A stretch of DNA of 64,000 nucleotides from Ctena decussata (GCA_963989385.1 OZ022512.1:31207899-31271898), one strand, 5' to 3'; shown: positions 23,284 to 33,706, counted from the first letter of the stretch. Notes: generated from the sequence alone by a model not told the origin. Made by a program: numbers and translations.

Positions 23284-26200
23284 AGTTTTATCTGCTCTAG
23301 AGCTATAGTTTCTGACTCACCTGATGAGTAGTCGTCCCCCTTGGGCCCAATTCGACTAATAACTCTTTGTTTCCCACAAGTTTCATCAAAATCACTAATG
23401 TCCGGTTGTCCGGTCCAGAGAGTGATAGAACTATCTGAGTCATTTTCATTATATGAATCTCCCATGTCCGACTTTTCGGTACAGGGATAAATACAAGTTT
23501 CTGAGTCGTGAATCACGAGATTCCCAGCAGATGCCGGAGCTTCATGCCTGATTTCATGGGAAACTGGTGATTCTATCAGCTGATCATGGTACGGCTCTTC
23601 AGGCCGCTCAACGGTCTTCCTCGAACTATACCTGTCAAGCTGTTCAGTGGTCTGATCGTGAGGCCGTTCAACAGTCCTGCTTGAACTCCCACTATTTTCC
23701 ACAGCTTTCAAATCTGTGGCTAACTGACTATTATGACTCATACAAAGTAGAGAAGTATTCATACGGATCCCCCCTGTGGTATAGCAAACAGGTATATCAT
23801 TCACAGAGTTTTGTCCCTTTAGGTGCACCGATAAGGAACAGTCACTCTTGTCCATTCCATTTTCCGATGAGACCAGCTCACCCATATCTGTACTAACCTT
23901 TCTTATCAGACCATCTTTCTCTGAGCTTTCCCCCTGAATAATACTCTCTACATTTTCCCCTTTATTCCGGTTGATCAGACCGGTATCATTATATCTCCAC
24001 TTCTCCTCCATTCTGTCACAATACTTACAGTTGTTGTCAATGCAGGGACGCCTGCTCATACTGTCCGCGTTCTGGTGAGAAATTCCGGGTCTGTGGAGTA
24101 TATCAAAATCATATGAGGCCAAAAATTCTAACCACCGAGCCACCTGTCCTTCAATGTTTTTAAAGTTCATGAGCCAGCGTAAAGAACCATGGTCACTTCT
24201 GACAATGAAGTGTCTGCCATACAAGTAATGATGAAAATGTTTGATTGAGCTAACCACTGCCAGCAGCTCTTTTCTGGTAGTACAATACTTACGTTCTGAC
24301 CTGGAGAAGCACTTACTATAATAGGCAATGACTCTCTCCTGCCCATCTTGAACTTGAGAGAGAACCGCCCCCAAAGCTACATTAGATGAATCACAGTCTA
24401 CCACAAACTCACCACCTGATTCTTGTGGAAATGCCAATACTGGTGCTGTTGTCAAAGCAGCCTTTAAGGTATTAAATGCTATCTGACATTGTTCAGTCCA
24501 TTCAAAGTTACGCCCCTTTTCTGTCAGCACATGCAAGGGTTTACAAATGGTACTGAAGCCAGGTATAAATCTCCTTAGATAACTACATAAACCTACAAAA
24601 GATCGAACCTCAGAAACATTCGTAGGTGTTGGCCATTCATGTACACTTTTTACCTTCTCTGGAGCTGTACTTATACCTTTCTCTGAGATCAAATGACCAA
24701 GGAAAGTCACCTCAGTCTGGAAAAAGAGACACTTTTCAGCATTCAGCTTTAAGTTGGCTTCTTTCAGGCGTCTCAGTACTTCTTTCAGGTTTTCTAAGTG
24801 TATTTCAAAAGTCTTACCATAGACTATTATATCATCCAGATATATAAGCAGAGTAACGTATGTTAAACCTGCAAATACTCTTTCCATCAGTCTTTCAAAA
24901 ACGGCTGGGCTTGTGGAAGAGCCAAATGGCATAACTTTAAATTGCCATAAACCACCACCAGGAATACAAAATGCTGTTTTAGGCCTGTCTTCCTCACGTA
25001 TTTCAATTTGGTGAAAACCAGACTTAAGATCGAGAGTTGAGAACCATTTGGCACCTCCTAAGGCATCCAAAGAATCGTCAATTCTCGGTAAAGGTTGGGA
25101 GTCTTGTATAGTTACCTTATTCAGCTTTCTGTAATCTATACAGAATCTTATTCCACCTGTTTTCTTAGGGATGATAATGACTGGCGAAGACCAGGGACTT
25201 GTCGAGGGTTCTATTAAATCTTTCTCTGCCATTAATTTAATCTCATTTTCTGCATCTTGACGCTTAGCCAATGGAAGGCGGTACGGAGCTTGTTTTATAG
25301 GCCTAGTGCCAGGCATCAAATCTATTTTATATTCCACAAGCGAAGTTCTGCCCAGATCATGAGAAGACCTAGAAAATGTATCCTCGGACTCAATGAGTAA
25401 CTGTTTGAATTTGGCCTGTTGTTCAGGGTTAAGATTCTGACAACTTCCAGAATACAAGTCTTTAAGATGATCTGGAACCTCGCTTGTAGAACAAGGAATC
25501 TGATCTCTGTCACTAATTTGTGTGGCATTGACAGACAAAAGCTCCTCAGCTTCAAGGGGTTCATAGGTAGCCACAATAGTATGTTTGTTTAAGGTGAAAC
25601 TTTGGTTATATGGATTGGCTATACGAATAGGGACAGTTCCATCTGATGGACAAACTAAGGCTTTGGCCACCAGCAGCCCCTTTTTATGTAGAAATTTTGT
25701 GTCCACCTCAATCAAACCAGTACTGCGTCTGTCTATGACACTAGTGGTAAAACCTTCAACCAACATTTCTGTCTCAGGAGGAATTGTAAAACGTTCTGAA
25801 ACAGCCACCCGGCAACACGTTGGCTGTGCATTTCTGCTATTTGCGAAACACCTAATTTTCTCTGATTTTATTTTCAAACAGTTCTGAGTGAGCATAAGGT
25901 CACATTGATGGGCTGTAAGAAAATCCATACCCAGTATACCCTCATTCTCTATGTCAGCAAACAAAACCTTTTGTTTAAGTTTTTGAGACCCTATTTCTAT
26001 ATTTAGGACAGCTTTTCCTAAAAATGGAGTTATTTCCCCTGTTACAGTTAATAATTTTGTTTTTGTAGGTAAAACAGATTGGCGTACCTCAGGCGAAAGC
26101 TGATCCAGTATATTTCTGTTCAAGATAGAAACATTTGAGCCAGTATCTATGAGAAAAGTTAAAGGTAGGTTTTCCACTTTTGCGCAAACAAAATACCCCT

Positions 26201-26288
26201 CATCAATACACCAGTTATGTCTCATAGCTATCGTTTCGGGTCCTTCTAGTTCAGCCTGAATCCGGACCCCTGATTCGGCTGTCGAAAG
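23265..26288 (-). CDS. Gypsy Pol: aspartic protease, reverse transcriptase, RNase H
   Basis: This is the replication polyprotein of the element. Numbered from the first Met at 26225, the protease active site DTG is at 27-29 with a GILGMDF flap-side motif near 95. The RT palm has the YLDD catalytic motif at 462-465, preceded by RFCIDYRKLN and FSTLDLKSGF. RNase H starts near residue 605 (VVDCDSSN, with a catalytic Asp at about 610) and includes TTRKELLAVV. A linker of about 250 residues with a CX4CKYC-type cluster follows. It has no recognised domain and is rich in Ser/Glu. The frame is -1 relative to gag and overlaps its last 43 bases, with no stop between the slippery site at 26288 and the Met. 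It ends at a TGA at 23265, 19 bases into the integrase frame. RT, protease and RNase H motifs look intact. Confidence 0.93.
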   Translation of the reverse strand, partial: LSTAESGVRIQAELEGPETIAMRHNWCIDEGYFVCAKVENLPLTFLIDTGSNVSILNRNILDQLSPEVRQSVLPTKTKLLTVTGEITPFLGKAVLNIEIGSQKLKQKVLFADIENEGILGMDFLTAHQCDLMLTQNCLKIKSEKIRCFANSRNAQPTCCRVAVSERFTIPPETEMLVEGFTTSVIDRRSTGLIEVDTKFLHKKGLLVAKALVCPSDGTVPIRIANPYNQSFTLNKHTIVATYEPLEAEELLSVNATQISDRDQIPCSTSEVPDHLKDLYSGSCQNLNPEQQAKFKQLLIESEDTFSRSSHDLGRTSLVEYKIDLMPGTRPIKQAPYRLPLAKRQDAENEIKLMAEKDLIEPSTSPWSSPVIIIPKKTGGIRFCIDYRKLNKVTIQDSQPLPRIDDSLDALGGAKWFSTLDLKSGFHQIEIREEDRPKTAFCIPGGGLWQFKVMPFGSSTSPAVFERLMERVFAGLTYVTLLIYLDDIIVYGKTFEIHLENLKEVLRRLKEANLKLNAEKCLFFQTEVTFLGHLISEKGISTAPEKVKSVHEWPTPTNVSEVRSFVGLCSYLRRFIPGFSTICKPLHVLTEKGRNFEWTEQCQIAFNTLKAALTTAPVLAFPQESGGEFVVDCDSSNVALGAVLSQVQDGQERVIAYYSKCFSRSERKYCTTRKELLAVVSSIKHFHHYLYGRHFIVRSDHGSLRWLMNFKNIEGQVARWLEFLASYDFDILHRPGISHQNADSMSRRPCIDNNCKYCDRMEEKWRYNDTGLINRNKGENVESIIQGESSEKDGLIRKVSTDMGELVSSENGMDKSDCSLSVHLKGQNSVNDIPVCYTTGGIRMNTSLLCMSHNSQLATDLKAVENSGSSSRTVERPHDQTTEQLDRYSSRKTVERPEEPYHDQLIESPVSHEIRHEAPASAGNLVIHDSETCIYPCTEKSDMGDSYNENDSDSSITLWTGQPDISDFDETCGKQRVISRIGPKGDDYSSGESETIALEQIKLWTLIA

Positions 26289-27499
26289 TTTCCCTGTCTA
26301 TTCTGATTTTGGTAAGCTTGTTGATTTTGAAAGTGTCTGTTGTTATTTGGATTATCTCCCCTAGACTGCTGATTCCACCTTACATTATTATAACCCTGAA
26401 AATTGTTCTGATTTCTGTTTCCTGGAGGATTGTTAGGCCTCCCAGAACCTGCTCTGTTAAATGGCTGTTGATTAACATTCTGCCTACCATTTTGATTAGG
26501 AAATTGCCTTTTTGTAGAATTTGGAACAAAGTTTCTTTGTCTGTAAAGATTTTCAACTTGCTTTTGCAAAGAATCTAAGTTTTTATTCAAGGCAGACATC
26601 TGATTCTGCAAGACTTTCTGGCCGCTTGAGTTATCTGACCTTTCCTGCTCAATTTTGCCTACTAAACGGGTGCGCTGCTTGTCAGCTATGCGGTGAGCTT
26701 CCATACGAACAGCAATGCTTTCTGCATCGTTGAGTGTTTTAGGCCCTACTTCTCGTAACCGGAGACGTATTTCAGTTTCAGACAGAGCATCAATAAAATG
26801 GTCTAAGGCTAAAGCTTCTATCACATCCAGGGAAGCCTTCGGGTATGCTTGCCTAGAAAGCTTTTTAATTGCCTGTGCCAGCTCAGCTATGCTCTCATTT
26901 TTCCCCTTTACTCGGGCCTTTAACTGGGCTCTAAATACCTCAGCTCTATTCTCTGAACCAAATCTGGCGGTAAGTTTTTCTACCAGGGACTTATAATCCC
27001 TGCGCTGTTCGTCTGTCAGTACACTTAGCAATGAACGAGCAGTCCCCGTCAGACTGTTGGCTAAATAAAGTGACTTAGCCTTGTAATTCCAGCCATTAAT
27101 TTCAGAAGTTATTTCAAATTGTGCCAGAAAATCTTCGAAGTCATCTGTGCCAGCGTAATTTTGGGGTTTTAGTCTGACAAAGTTATCTCCCTTGTTAACA
27201 GATGGTAAATTTATGTCAGAGGTGACTCCTTGATACTGAAGTCCAGATAGTCCTGTAGTTTGAGAGACAGAACTGCCATTGTCTACATTAGAAGTTGTGG
27301 CAGATTGCTGCAAATTGTTGCTATTTTCATTACTTTGAGCAAGGGAGCTAACTTTTACCTGACTTGCAATTTGCCTAGAATGCTCCTGCAGCTGTGATTC
27401 TAATCTTTGTACATGCCTGTCGAAATCATCAAAACGTTGTTGCATGTGAGTTGTCATATCAGAAATACTACTTTTCACCTGCGTAGCTATTGTTGTCAT
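26246..27499 (-). CDS. Gypsy Gag (capsid/nucleocapsid)
   Basis: This is the structural protein that packages the element RNA. The 417-residue frame starts with an ATG at 27499. The first ~60 residues are predicted coiled coil (MQQRFDDFDRHVQRLESQLQ). A Retrotrans_gag-type capsid domain covers about 105-280 (YAGTDDFEDFLAQFEI, then LANSLTGTARSLL). The last ~110 residues are Asn/Gln/Arg/Gly-rich. No CX2CX4HX4C zinc knuckle is present, so RNA binding probably relies on the basic Gln/Asn-rich tail. The frame stays open upstream to 27650 but has no earlier ATG. A TTGCAG splice-acceptor-like site lies at 27637-27642, so a spliced N-terminus cannot be excluded. The stop lies just past the frameshift site. 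Confidence 0.88.
   Translation of the reverse strand: MTTIATQVKSSISDMTTHMQQRFDDFDRHVQRLESQLQEHSRQIASQVKVSSLAQSNENSNNLQQSATTSNVDNGSSVSQTTGLSGLQYQGVTSDINLPSVNKGDNFVRLKPQNYAGTDDFEDFLAQFEITSEINGWNYKAKSLYLANSLTGTARSLLSVLTDEQRRDYKSLVEKLTARFGSENRAEVFRAQLKARVKGKNESIAELAQAIKKLSRQAYPKASLDVIEALALDHFIDALSETEIRLRLREVGPKTLNDAESIAVRMEAHRIADKQRTRLVGKIEQERSDNSSGQKVLQNQMSALNKNLDSLQKQVENLYRQRNFVPNSTKRQFPNQNGRQNVNQQPFNRAGSGRPNNPPGNRNQNNFQGYNNVRWNQQSRGDNPNNNRHFQNQQAYQNQNRQGNFRQPNQGSGFRLN
26288..26294 (-). promoter_or_regulatory. -1 ribosomal frameshift site GGGAAAC at the gag-pol junction
   Basis: On the minus strand the heptamer G GGA AAC sits in the gag frame exactly as X XXY YYZ requires. The gag stop TAG follows 40 bases later (26246-26248). 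The -1 frame is open from the heptamer straight into the protease. This is the textbook arrangement for Gag-Pol fusion by -1 slippage. I did not fold the downstream RNA. Confidence 0.8.
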
Positions 27500-28251
27500 T
27501 TGCTCTTTTATATCGCTCTCCAGCCGAGAGAAATCTTGTGTGTTTTCTAAATCATTAGAGGTAACCGACTCATTATCCTCATCCTCATTGATTTCATTTT
27601 GTCGCCGTAAAATAGGCGGTAAATTTTCAAGATTCTCTGCAATGATTTATTAAATTGGTAATAAAGTTAAATAGATATTGATAATAGTATTATTTATTGA
27701 ATAAAAGTTCACCACAAACTACCATACACCAGGTTTGTATTAAAACATGGTTAAAACAGTTAAGATGCAATAGAACTATTTTTCTATTTTCAGGTGTACC
27801 AGTGCAGTGACCTACAGCAGACGAAGAAAAGCACTGCAGCCTATTTTCACAATCACAGACAGAAAAGTGTGGCTTAAATACTGCTAGGTAGATTAAACGT
27901 CACTCCAGAGATAGAACAACAGCCTTCAAGACATACAATATTTGCTTGAAATTATATTGTCAATAAAAATAAATATTTGTTAATTAGAAAGTCTTAGTTT
28001 CTTTGTCTTATCTGGAGCCCTGATTTCAGTTTGAAGATCTGCTAAATTGTAGTAAAGGTTACAGTCACACTTGTGTTGAAGATGGCTGCAAAATACAGGT
28101 AATCTCTTGCTACAGGTGACCACAAACTGGCTGGTTAAAACAGGTTTTTAAGAGTTGGAGATTTTTAATATTTCACTACAAAGGCCACTTTGTTCGGAGT
28201 TAAGGCTGATCTGAGTGTTAAATTGTTTTAATCCAGTTTTAAATCCTATCC
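27500..28251 (-). other. 5' leader of the Gypsy element between primer site and gag
   Basis: This is non-coding except for the possible upstream extension of the gag frame to 27650. A TTGCAG acceptor-like word lies at 27637-27642 on the minus strand. Packaging signals would be expected here but cannot be recognised by eye. Confidence 0.6.
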
Positions 28252-28269
28252 ATCCCACTTCTGACACCA
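28252..28269 (-). promoter_or_regulatory. Primer binding site complementary to tRNA-Leu
   Basis: On the plus strand ATCCCACTTCTGACACCA reads like the 3' end of an animal tRNA-Leu, including CCA. The element-sense PBS TGGTGTCAGAAGTGGGAT starts three bases after the LTR end. This fixes the inner LTR border. Confidence 0.88.
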
Positions 28270-28272
28270 GAT

Positions 28273-29601
28273 TGTAAGACTCTCCCCCTCAGCAGTTGGG
28301 CTTAGGTTTGTCAGGATCTAAGGCAGCAGCGGGCTGTGAGAGAGAGCTACAATGTTTAATTGTGGGTTCGCCTGGGTCGGACGGATTGTGATGAAGGATA
28401 GTAAAATACAATAAACTAGAGAGCTCGTTTCAATTTTACCCTGAGGCAGGGTTCTTTTCAGTAAAACTTGTGCAAACAGTAATAGGCAAGAGAATATACT
28501 TTGTTAAATAAATTGATGAAAACAAATAAAATTTACAATTTAGACTAGTTAAAACATAAATTTTAAGAATAGTTTACGGGTTGGAATCAGCCTGACAGAA
28601 GTCTATTTTGTGTAGATATGTAGCCCTAACCAACATGTAAGGAATCAATATAAACTTAATGAAGTCACATTAGATCTAGGGTCAGCCAAATGCGGAGCAA
28701 CAACTCGGAGAGAAGTGACATCCCAAAATGGCCATACCAGGCTTAATATATGCAGAATTATATTAATTCCTTAAGACATAAATATATATTTTAGTTTAAA
28801 ATTAATAACCTTAAGTTGAGAATGTTGAGAGAGAAATGCACCACCTTAAAATACTTAAAATACTAACATATACTTGGCGTAGATGGAAGTTTAATAGTCA
28901 CACCCAAAAATGTGGGTGGGGTCAGGACGCAGGAGTAGTACGCCTGCAAAACAAAAACATTAAACCTTTCCAAAGAGATGTTTCTCCCACTTGGAAGTCA
29001 TAGCTATGTTAATAATAGGTTGTTGGCGTAGAATAATCGTAGGCGTAGTTGTAGCAGTAAGTAATTTAGCAGGCGTAGATATTATTTTGTTGGCGTAAAG
29101 CCCAGACCCTGACCACAGAAAGGACAGGAACCGAAAGTGAGAGAACAGCGCCTTATATAGTCTACGGGGGTTCGAATCACGCGCCGATTGACGTCACTCA
29201 GGCATGCGCGGAGAAACAACAACAACAAGCGGTGACCCTCGGTCGTTACCGTAAGCCCAGTACAGGGGATGGATTTTACCCGCTGTAGTTATTTCTGGCA
29301 TGGCTGACTGGCGAAACGGAAAGCAATTTAGACAAACAAAATCACGATTTACAAGATGAAAAATGAACGACATATAAAATGATAAATGGGAGGATGAGCA
29401 GAACAATACGTAGAATTGATTTATAGCCGAAATTAGATAAGGTAACGCTAAATAATAGGTGAAAAAGCGGTGCATTCCTGTCTCAAGTGGCGATCCAATT
29501 TTGTAAACATTGAGTTCGAGCGGGTTGTACGAAATGGAAAACAATATTAATTTAAGCTCATTTAAGCTAAGCTCTGCACGGGTGGGCCCGGGATCGCTAC
29601 A
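28273..29601 (-). repeat. 5' LTR of the Gypsy element (1329 bp)
   Basis: In the element sense it starts TGTAGCGATCC at 29601 and ends GTCTTACA at 28273, giving the usual TG...CA borders. The outer border is shared with the 3' LTR at 13593. The inner border is set by the adjacent primer site. It holds a TATA-like box at 29151-29160. Confidence 0.85.
29151..29160 (-). promoter_or_regulatory. TATA-like box in the LTR
   Basis: On the minus strand CTATATAAGG lies about 440 bp from the LTR start. Transcription would begin roughly 25-30 bases downstream. This would put R and U5 in the remaining ~850 bp. Confidence 0.55.
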
Positions 29602-29651
29602 ATATATACCTTTGGAAGTAGAATCATATTTTCTTTGCCCATAGCACCTTA

Positions 29652-30074
29652 GGGCGCGTTTACACGAGCAAAGTTTCTATGTCACAGAAACTTTAACAAA
29701 GAAAGTATGACAAACATTTTGCGTTTACACGGAACAAATTATTTGTTAAAGAAAATGTGTCATAGAATCTTTGTCACATAAACTTTGGCGATGAGATATT
29801 TGCTGCAGTGTTCATACGACCAAATATTATTCGTCAAAGCTACCTGCAGCGATGAAACAAAATCTTTGTCACATTTTCCACGCTTGTAGCAGTGTTCTTT
29901 GTAACATAATCTTTAGCAAAGTTCTCCGTTTACACGGACAAATTTGATTTATCGAAGTAACTTTACCATATATATTTGTCAAAGAAACATTGTCATATTT
30001 TGGCATTTACACGAGCAAATTTTTCTGTGACAAACCTACTTTGTCATAGAAACTTTGGTCGTGTAAACGCGCCC
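29652..30074. mobile_element. PIF/Harbinger-type MITE (423 bp)
   Basis: GGGCGCGTTTACACGA at the left end is matched by its complement ending in CGCGCCC at the right. TTA flanks both sides (29649-29651 and 30075-30077). A TWA 3-bp duplication with a GGG start is typical of Harbinger elements. The interior repeats TTTACACG and CTTTGTCA words in both orientations. It has no coding capacity. It inserted about 50 bp from the outer edge of the Gypsy 5' LTR. Confidence 0.85.
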
Positions 30075-30110
30075 TTAGTAGTTGCTTCTATCATTTCATA
30101 AGCTATTCAG

Positions 30111-30793
30111 TTTAGCTTGTTTGTACTATACTCGTCTATGTCCATTTTAAACCAATAGAATGAAAGTACTAAGAAATATTTGATCACGTTACTTTGATGT
30201 CACATGATCAAATCCTATTAAATAAATTAGGAGACAGGTAGTAGAGTAAATACTTCAATTTACACCATAAAAGAATGCTGTAGCCGGTCTTGTTGAGCCT
30301 ATTTTACGGCAAGGTCAAATTTTGTCCTTTAGGCTTTTGAATTTGAAAAACTAAAACAGTGCATTTTTTGTTGCTATTGTGCTCTGTGATTTAAAAATGC
30401 AGCCATCGTCCACCCCTATGAATACTAGAGGTCAAGGTCATTTTGGTCATCGTTCCTCGTCGTCTGTCGTCAAAATTTTTAAACATTTTTCTCATCAGTT
30501 AACACTGGGCCAATTGAAGCCAGATTTCATATGGAGCCTTAAGAGGATGAGGGAACGAAAGTCTAATTTAATTTAACTTGTTTGAGCTATACTCTTCTAT
30601 GTCCATTTTAAACCAATAGAATGAAAGTACTAAGAAATATTTGATCACATTACTTTGATGTCACATGATCAAATCCTATTAAATAAATACCATTATATAG
30701 CGATTATCGGAGAATTAGGAGAAGGTAGTAGAGTAAATACTTCAATTTACATCATAAAAAAACAGCAGCCTTCCTTGTTGAGCATATTTTGAT
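30111..30793 (+). repeat. Direct duplication, copies at 30111-30305 and 30578-30793
   Basis: Both copies share TGTCCATTTTAAACCAATAG, TTTGATGTCACATGATCAAA and a GTAGTAGAGTAAATACTTCA block. The second copy has about 30 extra bases after AAATAAAT. The segment between contains a short frame (30379-30576) that I do not consider a gene. Confidence 0.85.
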
Positions 30794-31274
30794 ACAGTAA
30801 GTATATTTAAATTAGAACCATGAAACGCTGCATTGCTGGTAATGCATTAATCTGAAAATACATATTAAAGAAACATATTATTTCTGTTTGCCCCCATTTA
30901 CTCGGATGATAAGCAACATAAGTGAATTTGAATGGGGACTAAAAATGCCAAGTCGTTTCCTCTAACGATTACTGATATTGCTAGAGCAATGTGTTCTCAT
31001 AAAGTTGTTGCGAATACTGACCTTTTTTCTCCTTTACAGCCAACAGAAAAACTGCCAATGACATCCAATATCAGTTCGAAGTTTTCAGACAGCCAGTGGT
31101 ACAACTAGCAACCAATGGCAGGCAATGGTAGCGACAGTAAAATTACACTTGGTACCAATGTTATAACTCCGAACACACCTAGTACGCAATGTGTTTGCTG
31201 AATTTTAGCTTCGAACCAGACGTATAGTATTTTATGATACGGCTTGTATGCAAAAGGCTTTTGTTTTGTACCAC

Positions 31275-31600
31275 TTCAGAAACTGAGGGTGAGGTTGGGC
31301 CTGTAAAATCGATTTAAGCCCCCCAGTAATCAATTACTGACCGTTCCAAGGCGGTAGTTCTGTTGTGGTTCTCTGTTGCCTGTTTTTGCTGTCAGAGTTT
31401 CTGTGATGTTTTACCTTATGTATGTTCTTATTATTTTTGGTTTGGTTTGGGTTGCTGAGTGGCCACCTTTCGGGAACAAGCTGCTCACTCGGTGGGCCAT
31501 ATGTTCTCTGTATCTTGATTATTTTTAATCTTAGTTGTTTCCAACTATGGTTTGAGGGCTGGGTTTGGATTTTGATTGTTTCAGTTCCTGGTCTTTGCAT
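31275..31600. repeat. Dispersed SINE-like repeat, copy 1 (motif ACCGTTCCAAGGCGG)
   Basis: This copy contains GACCGTTCCAAGGCGGTAGT, then GTTGCTGAGTGGCCACCTTT and GGGAACAAGCTGCTCACTCGG, and ends near TTTCAGTTCCTGG. The same blocks in the same order are found at 41700-42040. The first block also occurs at 36640-36900 and 36960-37275. No tRNA-like head was recognised, so the SINE label is tentative. The interval 30800-31270 shows nothing I can name. Confidence 0.65.
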
Positions 31601-32186
31601 ACTTTTTATTTTTATTTTCATTCGATGTCAAAATCGAATTGTCCTCATGAAAAAGGGTAGAATAGCCCATGCATAAATTGTTACAATAATTATCACTGTA
31701 GCATGCCTGGACGATACACAGCCAGATCAGACTGCTACAGTTACTGAAGGGGTATACACTGTTTGCCAGTCCATCTACATCGTTTAGACATACTCTCCAA
31801 GCTGTATTAAGCAAGCACCTAAGGGGTTTTCAAAAGGTGCTTGAACAAAATAGGGGTTTACTTGATACAGGTACATTTCAATGTACTAGTATTTGCCTTT
31901 TTTGGGGGGTGGGGGTGGGGGAGAGTGCCAAATACTCGTTGCTTGCTTAATGGAGGTTGCAACTAGGAGAGGGTTTTCTGTATTAGTACATTGGAAACCT
32001 AAACTGTTCAATTTTTAGGACAGTCGCTTTAATTATTCAAGGTGTCCCGGTTTTTGGACTTTTTAACGGTAGACAACATAAAACACCGGAACACGAGCTA
32101 CTGAATAAATTATCTGAATGCCATGATTGAGAAGCACACCTTGTCAGCAATAACAATGAACTGCATATACAATGTGAAAAACAAAA

Positions 32187-32250
32187 TTGAGCTGCGACAC
32201 CAGAAAAACCAACAAAACGGTTGTGCGCCCAGCGCAGACTAAGATCAGCC
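32187..32250 (+). repeat. Partial copy of the TGAGCCGCGACACGAG foldback family
   Basis: TTGAGCTGCGACACCAGAAA, ACCAACAAAACGGTTGTGCG and CCCAGCGCAGACT follow the order seen in the full copies at 32303 and 38871. Only the left half is present. Confidence 0.7.
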
Positions 32251-32253
32251 GTT

Positions 32254-32565
32254 TCGTTTATATCACAATGTTTGCTGGCAAAGATGGCTGTCAGACATAT
32301 TTGAGCCGCGACACGAGAAAACCAACAAAGTGGTTGTTTGCCCAGTGCAGACTCAGACCCGCCCAGTCTGATCAGACTCTTCGGTTTGCGCTTGAAATGT
32401 AGCTAAGGATCTAAGCTACTTCCATGCAGACAGCGAAGACTCTGACCAGACTGGGCGGATCTGAGTCTGCACTGGGCACACAACCACTTTGTTGGTTTTC
32501 TCGTGTCGCGGCTCAAATGTGTCTGACAGCCATCTTTGCCAGCAAACATTGTAATATAAACGAGA
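32254..32565. mobile_element. Foldback MITE, TGAGCCGCGACACGAG family, long palindrome
   Basis: Two arms of about 145 bp face each other around GTAGCTAAGGATCTAAGCTAC. Each arm contains TTTGCTGGCAAAGATGGCTG, TTGAGCCGCGACACGAGAAA, CAACAAAGTGGTTG and CCCAGTGCAGACTCAGA. Here the symmetry extends ~50 bp beyond the TGAGCCGCG ends seen at 38871, so flanking DNA was duplicated with the element. Confidence 0.85.
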
Positions 32566-33258
32566 TCTTTAAGGTAAGTGGGTATACTTTTAGAGGATGC
32601 AACTCTTAAAGGGCAGAATTTGCTCCCCTCCGAGCATATTCTTCCATGTCTAAAAATGTTACTTCACTACAAGCAAAATTTTACCACAAGCTTGCAAGGG
32701 GACGTAAAAATATATATACTCAGAGGCAAAAGAAAGTATACACTTTTAGAATGCCCATATTTTACTTATTCTTCACTGTTCAGGTCTGAAATTCTGCTTG
32801 ATTTACTTTTACTCAAGGTCGATTAATGTGGTATAGTAACTTCACTGATTGATACGCTTGACTAGTGGCACTATATATAAATGCCAGTTTTGCACGTTTT
32901 TCCCTTGCAGACAACTGGACAATACGATTTTGCTATTAATCAGCATTTCAAATTTCGAATGCAAAGAACAACGTTTGCGTTTCATTTGCTTTCTGTGGCA
33001 AGCACAAAGTCATACCCGCAGAGACAAAAGAATGGATGCAGTTTTAAATGCCCGTATTTTTCTTATTACATTGTATTCACTATTTAGGTCCAAAATTCTG
33101 CATTAGATATCTTACTGTCCAGTTAGGCTATTGTGACAGTGACGTCACTGTTTGTTTACTATTTTGGACAATGCCTATTATTTAAGACGGTGATGTTAAG
33201 TTTCCTTATATTAAGTGATATATACATTATATACAACCTCTTTAGGCAAATAGAAATT

Positions 33259-33348
33259 GTGGCCTAGTGGTTAAATAGGTATACCAGAAAAGAAGTTTTG
33301 GTGTGGCAAACACGAAAACGCAGGTTCGAATTTCGCAATCGCTTTTTT
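33259..33348 (+). ncRNA. tRNA-like Pol III unit (SINE head or tRNA pseudogene)
   Basis: GTGGCCTAGTGGTTAAATAGG resembles an A box. GGTTCGAATTT at 33323 matches the B-box consensus and is about 60 bases downstream. A T6 run (33343-33348) follows. Stem pairing is poor, so it is not a functional tRNA. Confidence 0.5.
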
Positions 33349-33687
33349 CTTTCTTTTATTTATTTTCTTATTTATTTATTTTTTTATTTTATTCTATTAT
33401 ATTTTATTTGTGTGTATATGTGTAAATATGAAGAAAGGTGTGCTCATTTTCAGCACATGGTGTCTAAAACCCCTATTGTTTTTCCAAAATAAAGGACTAA
33501 TCAGTTATATCAGATAAATTAGACAAAACGAACATAAGATGTTGAATGAATATAACGGAGAATGTCGTTGTCGGGCGATTTTGCTGGGTAAATTTCAGTG
33601 CCGGGGCGTCCTACTTATTTAGGTAACAGTAGAGAAAGGGCCTACTGTGCTTGCAGTAGGTGCGGGTTGGGGTGTCTTGGACATTCT

Positions 33688-33706
33688 CCCCCCCCCCCCC
33701 CCCCCC
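33688..33706 (+). repeat. Poly(C) tract
   Basis: This uninterrupted run of 19 C has no recognised feature around it. Confidence 0.95.

Larger units (their letters stand above)
13281..29601 (-). mobile_element. Gypsy/Ty3-type LTR retrotransposon with an extra third ORF (about 16.3 kb, 3' LTR truncated)
   Basis: The order on the minus strand is 5' LTR (28273-29601), primer binding site (28252-28269), gag, protease-RT-RNase H, integrase, a third ORF, about 5 kb of non-coding DNA, polypurine tract (13594-13607) and a truncated 3' LTR (13281-13593). The order RT, RNase H, integrase and the YLDD motif identify Gypsy/Metaviridae-type rather than Copia. The shared 313 bp of the LTRs show three substitutions and no indels by eye, so the insertion is recent. 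The element is unusually long because of the region downstream of integrase. It is probably inactive now: one frame break, one nonsense codon and a cut 3' LTR. Confidence 0.9.
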
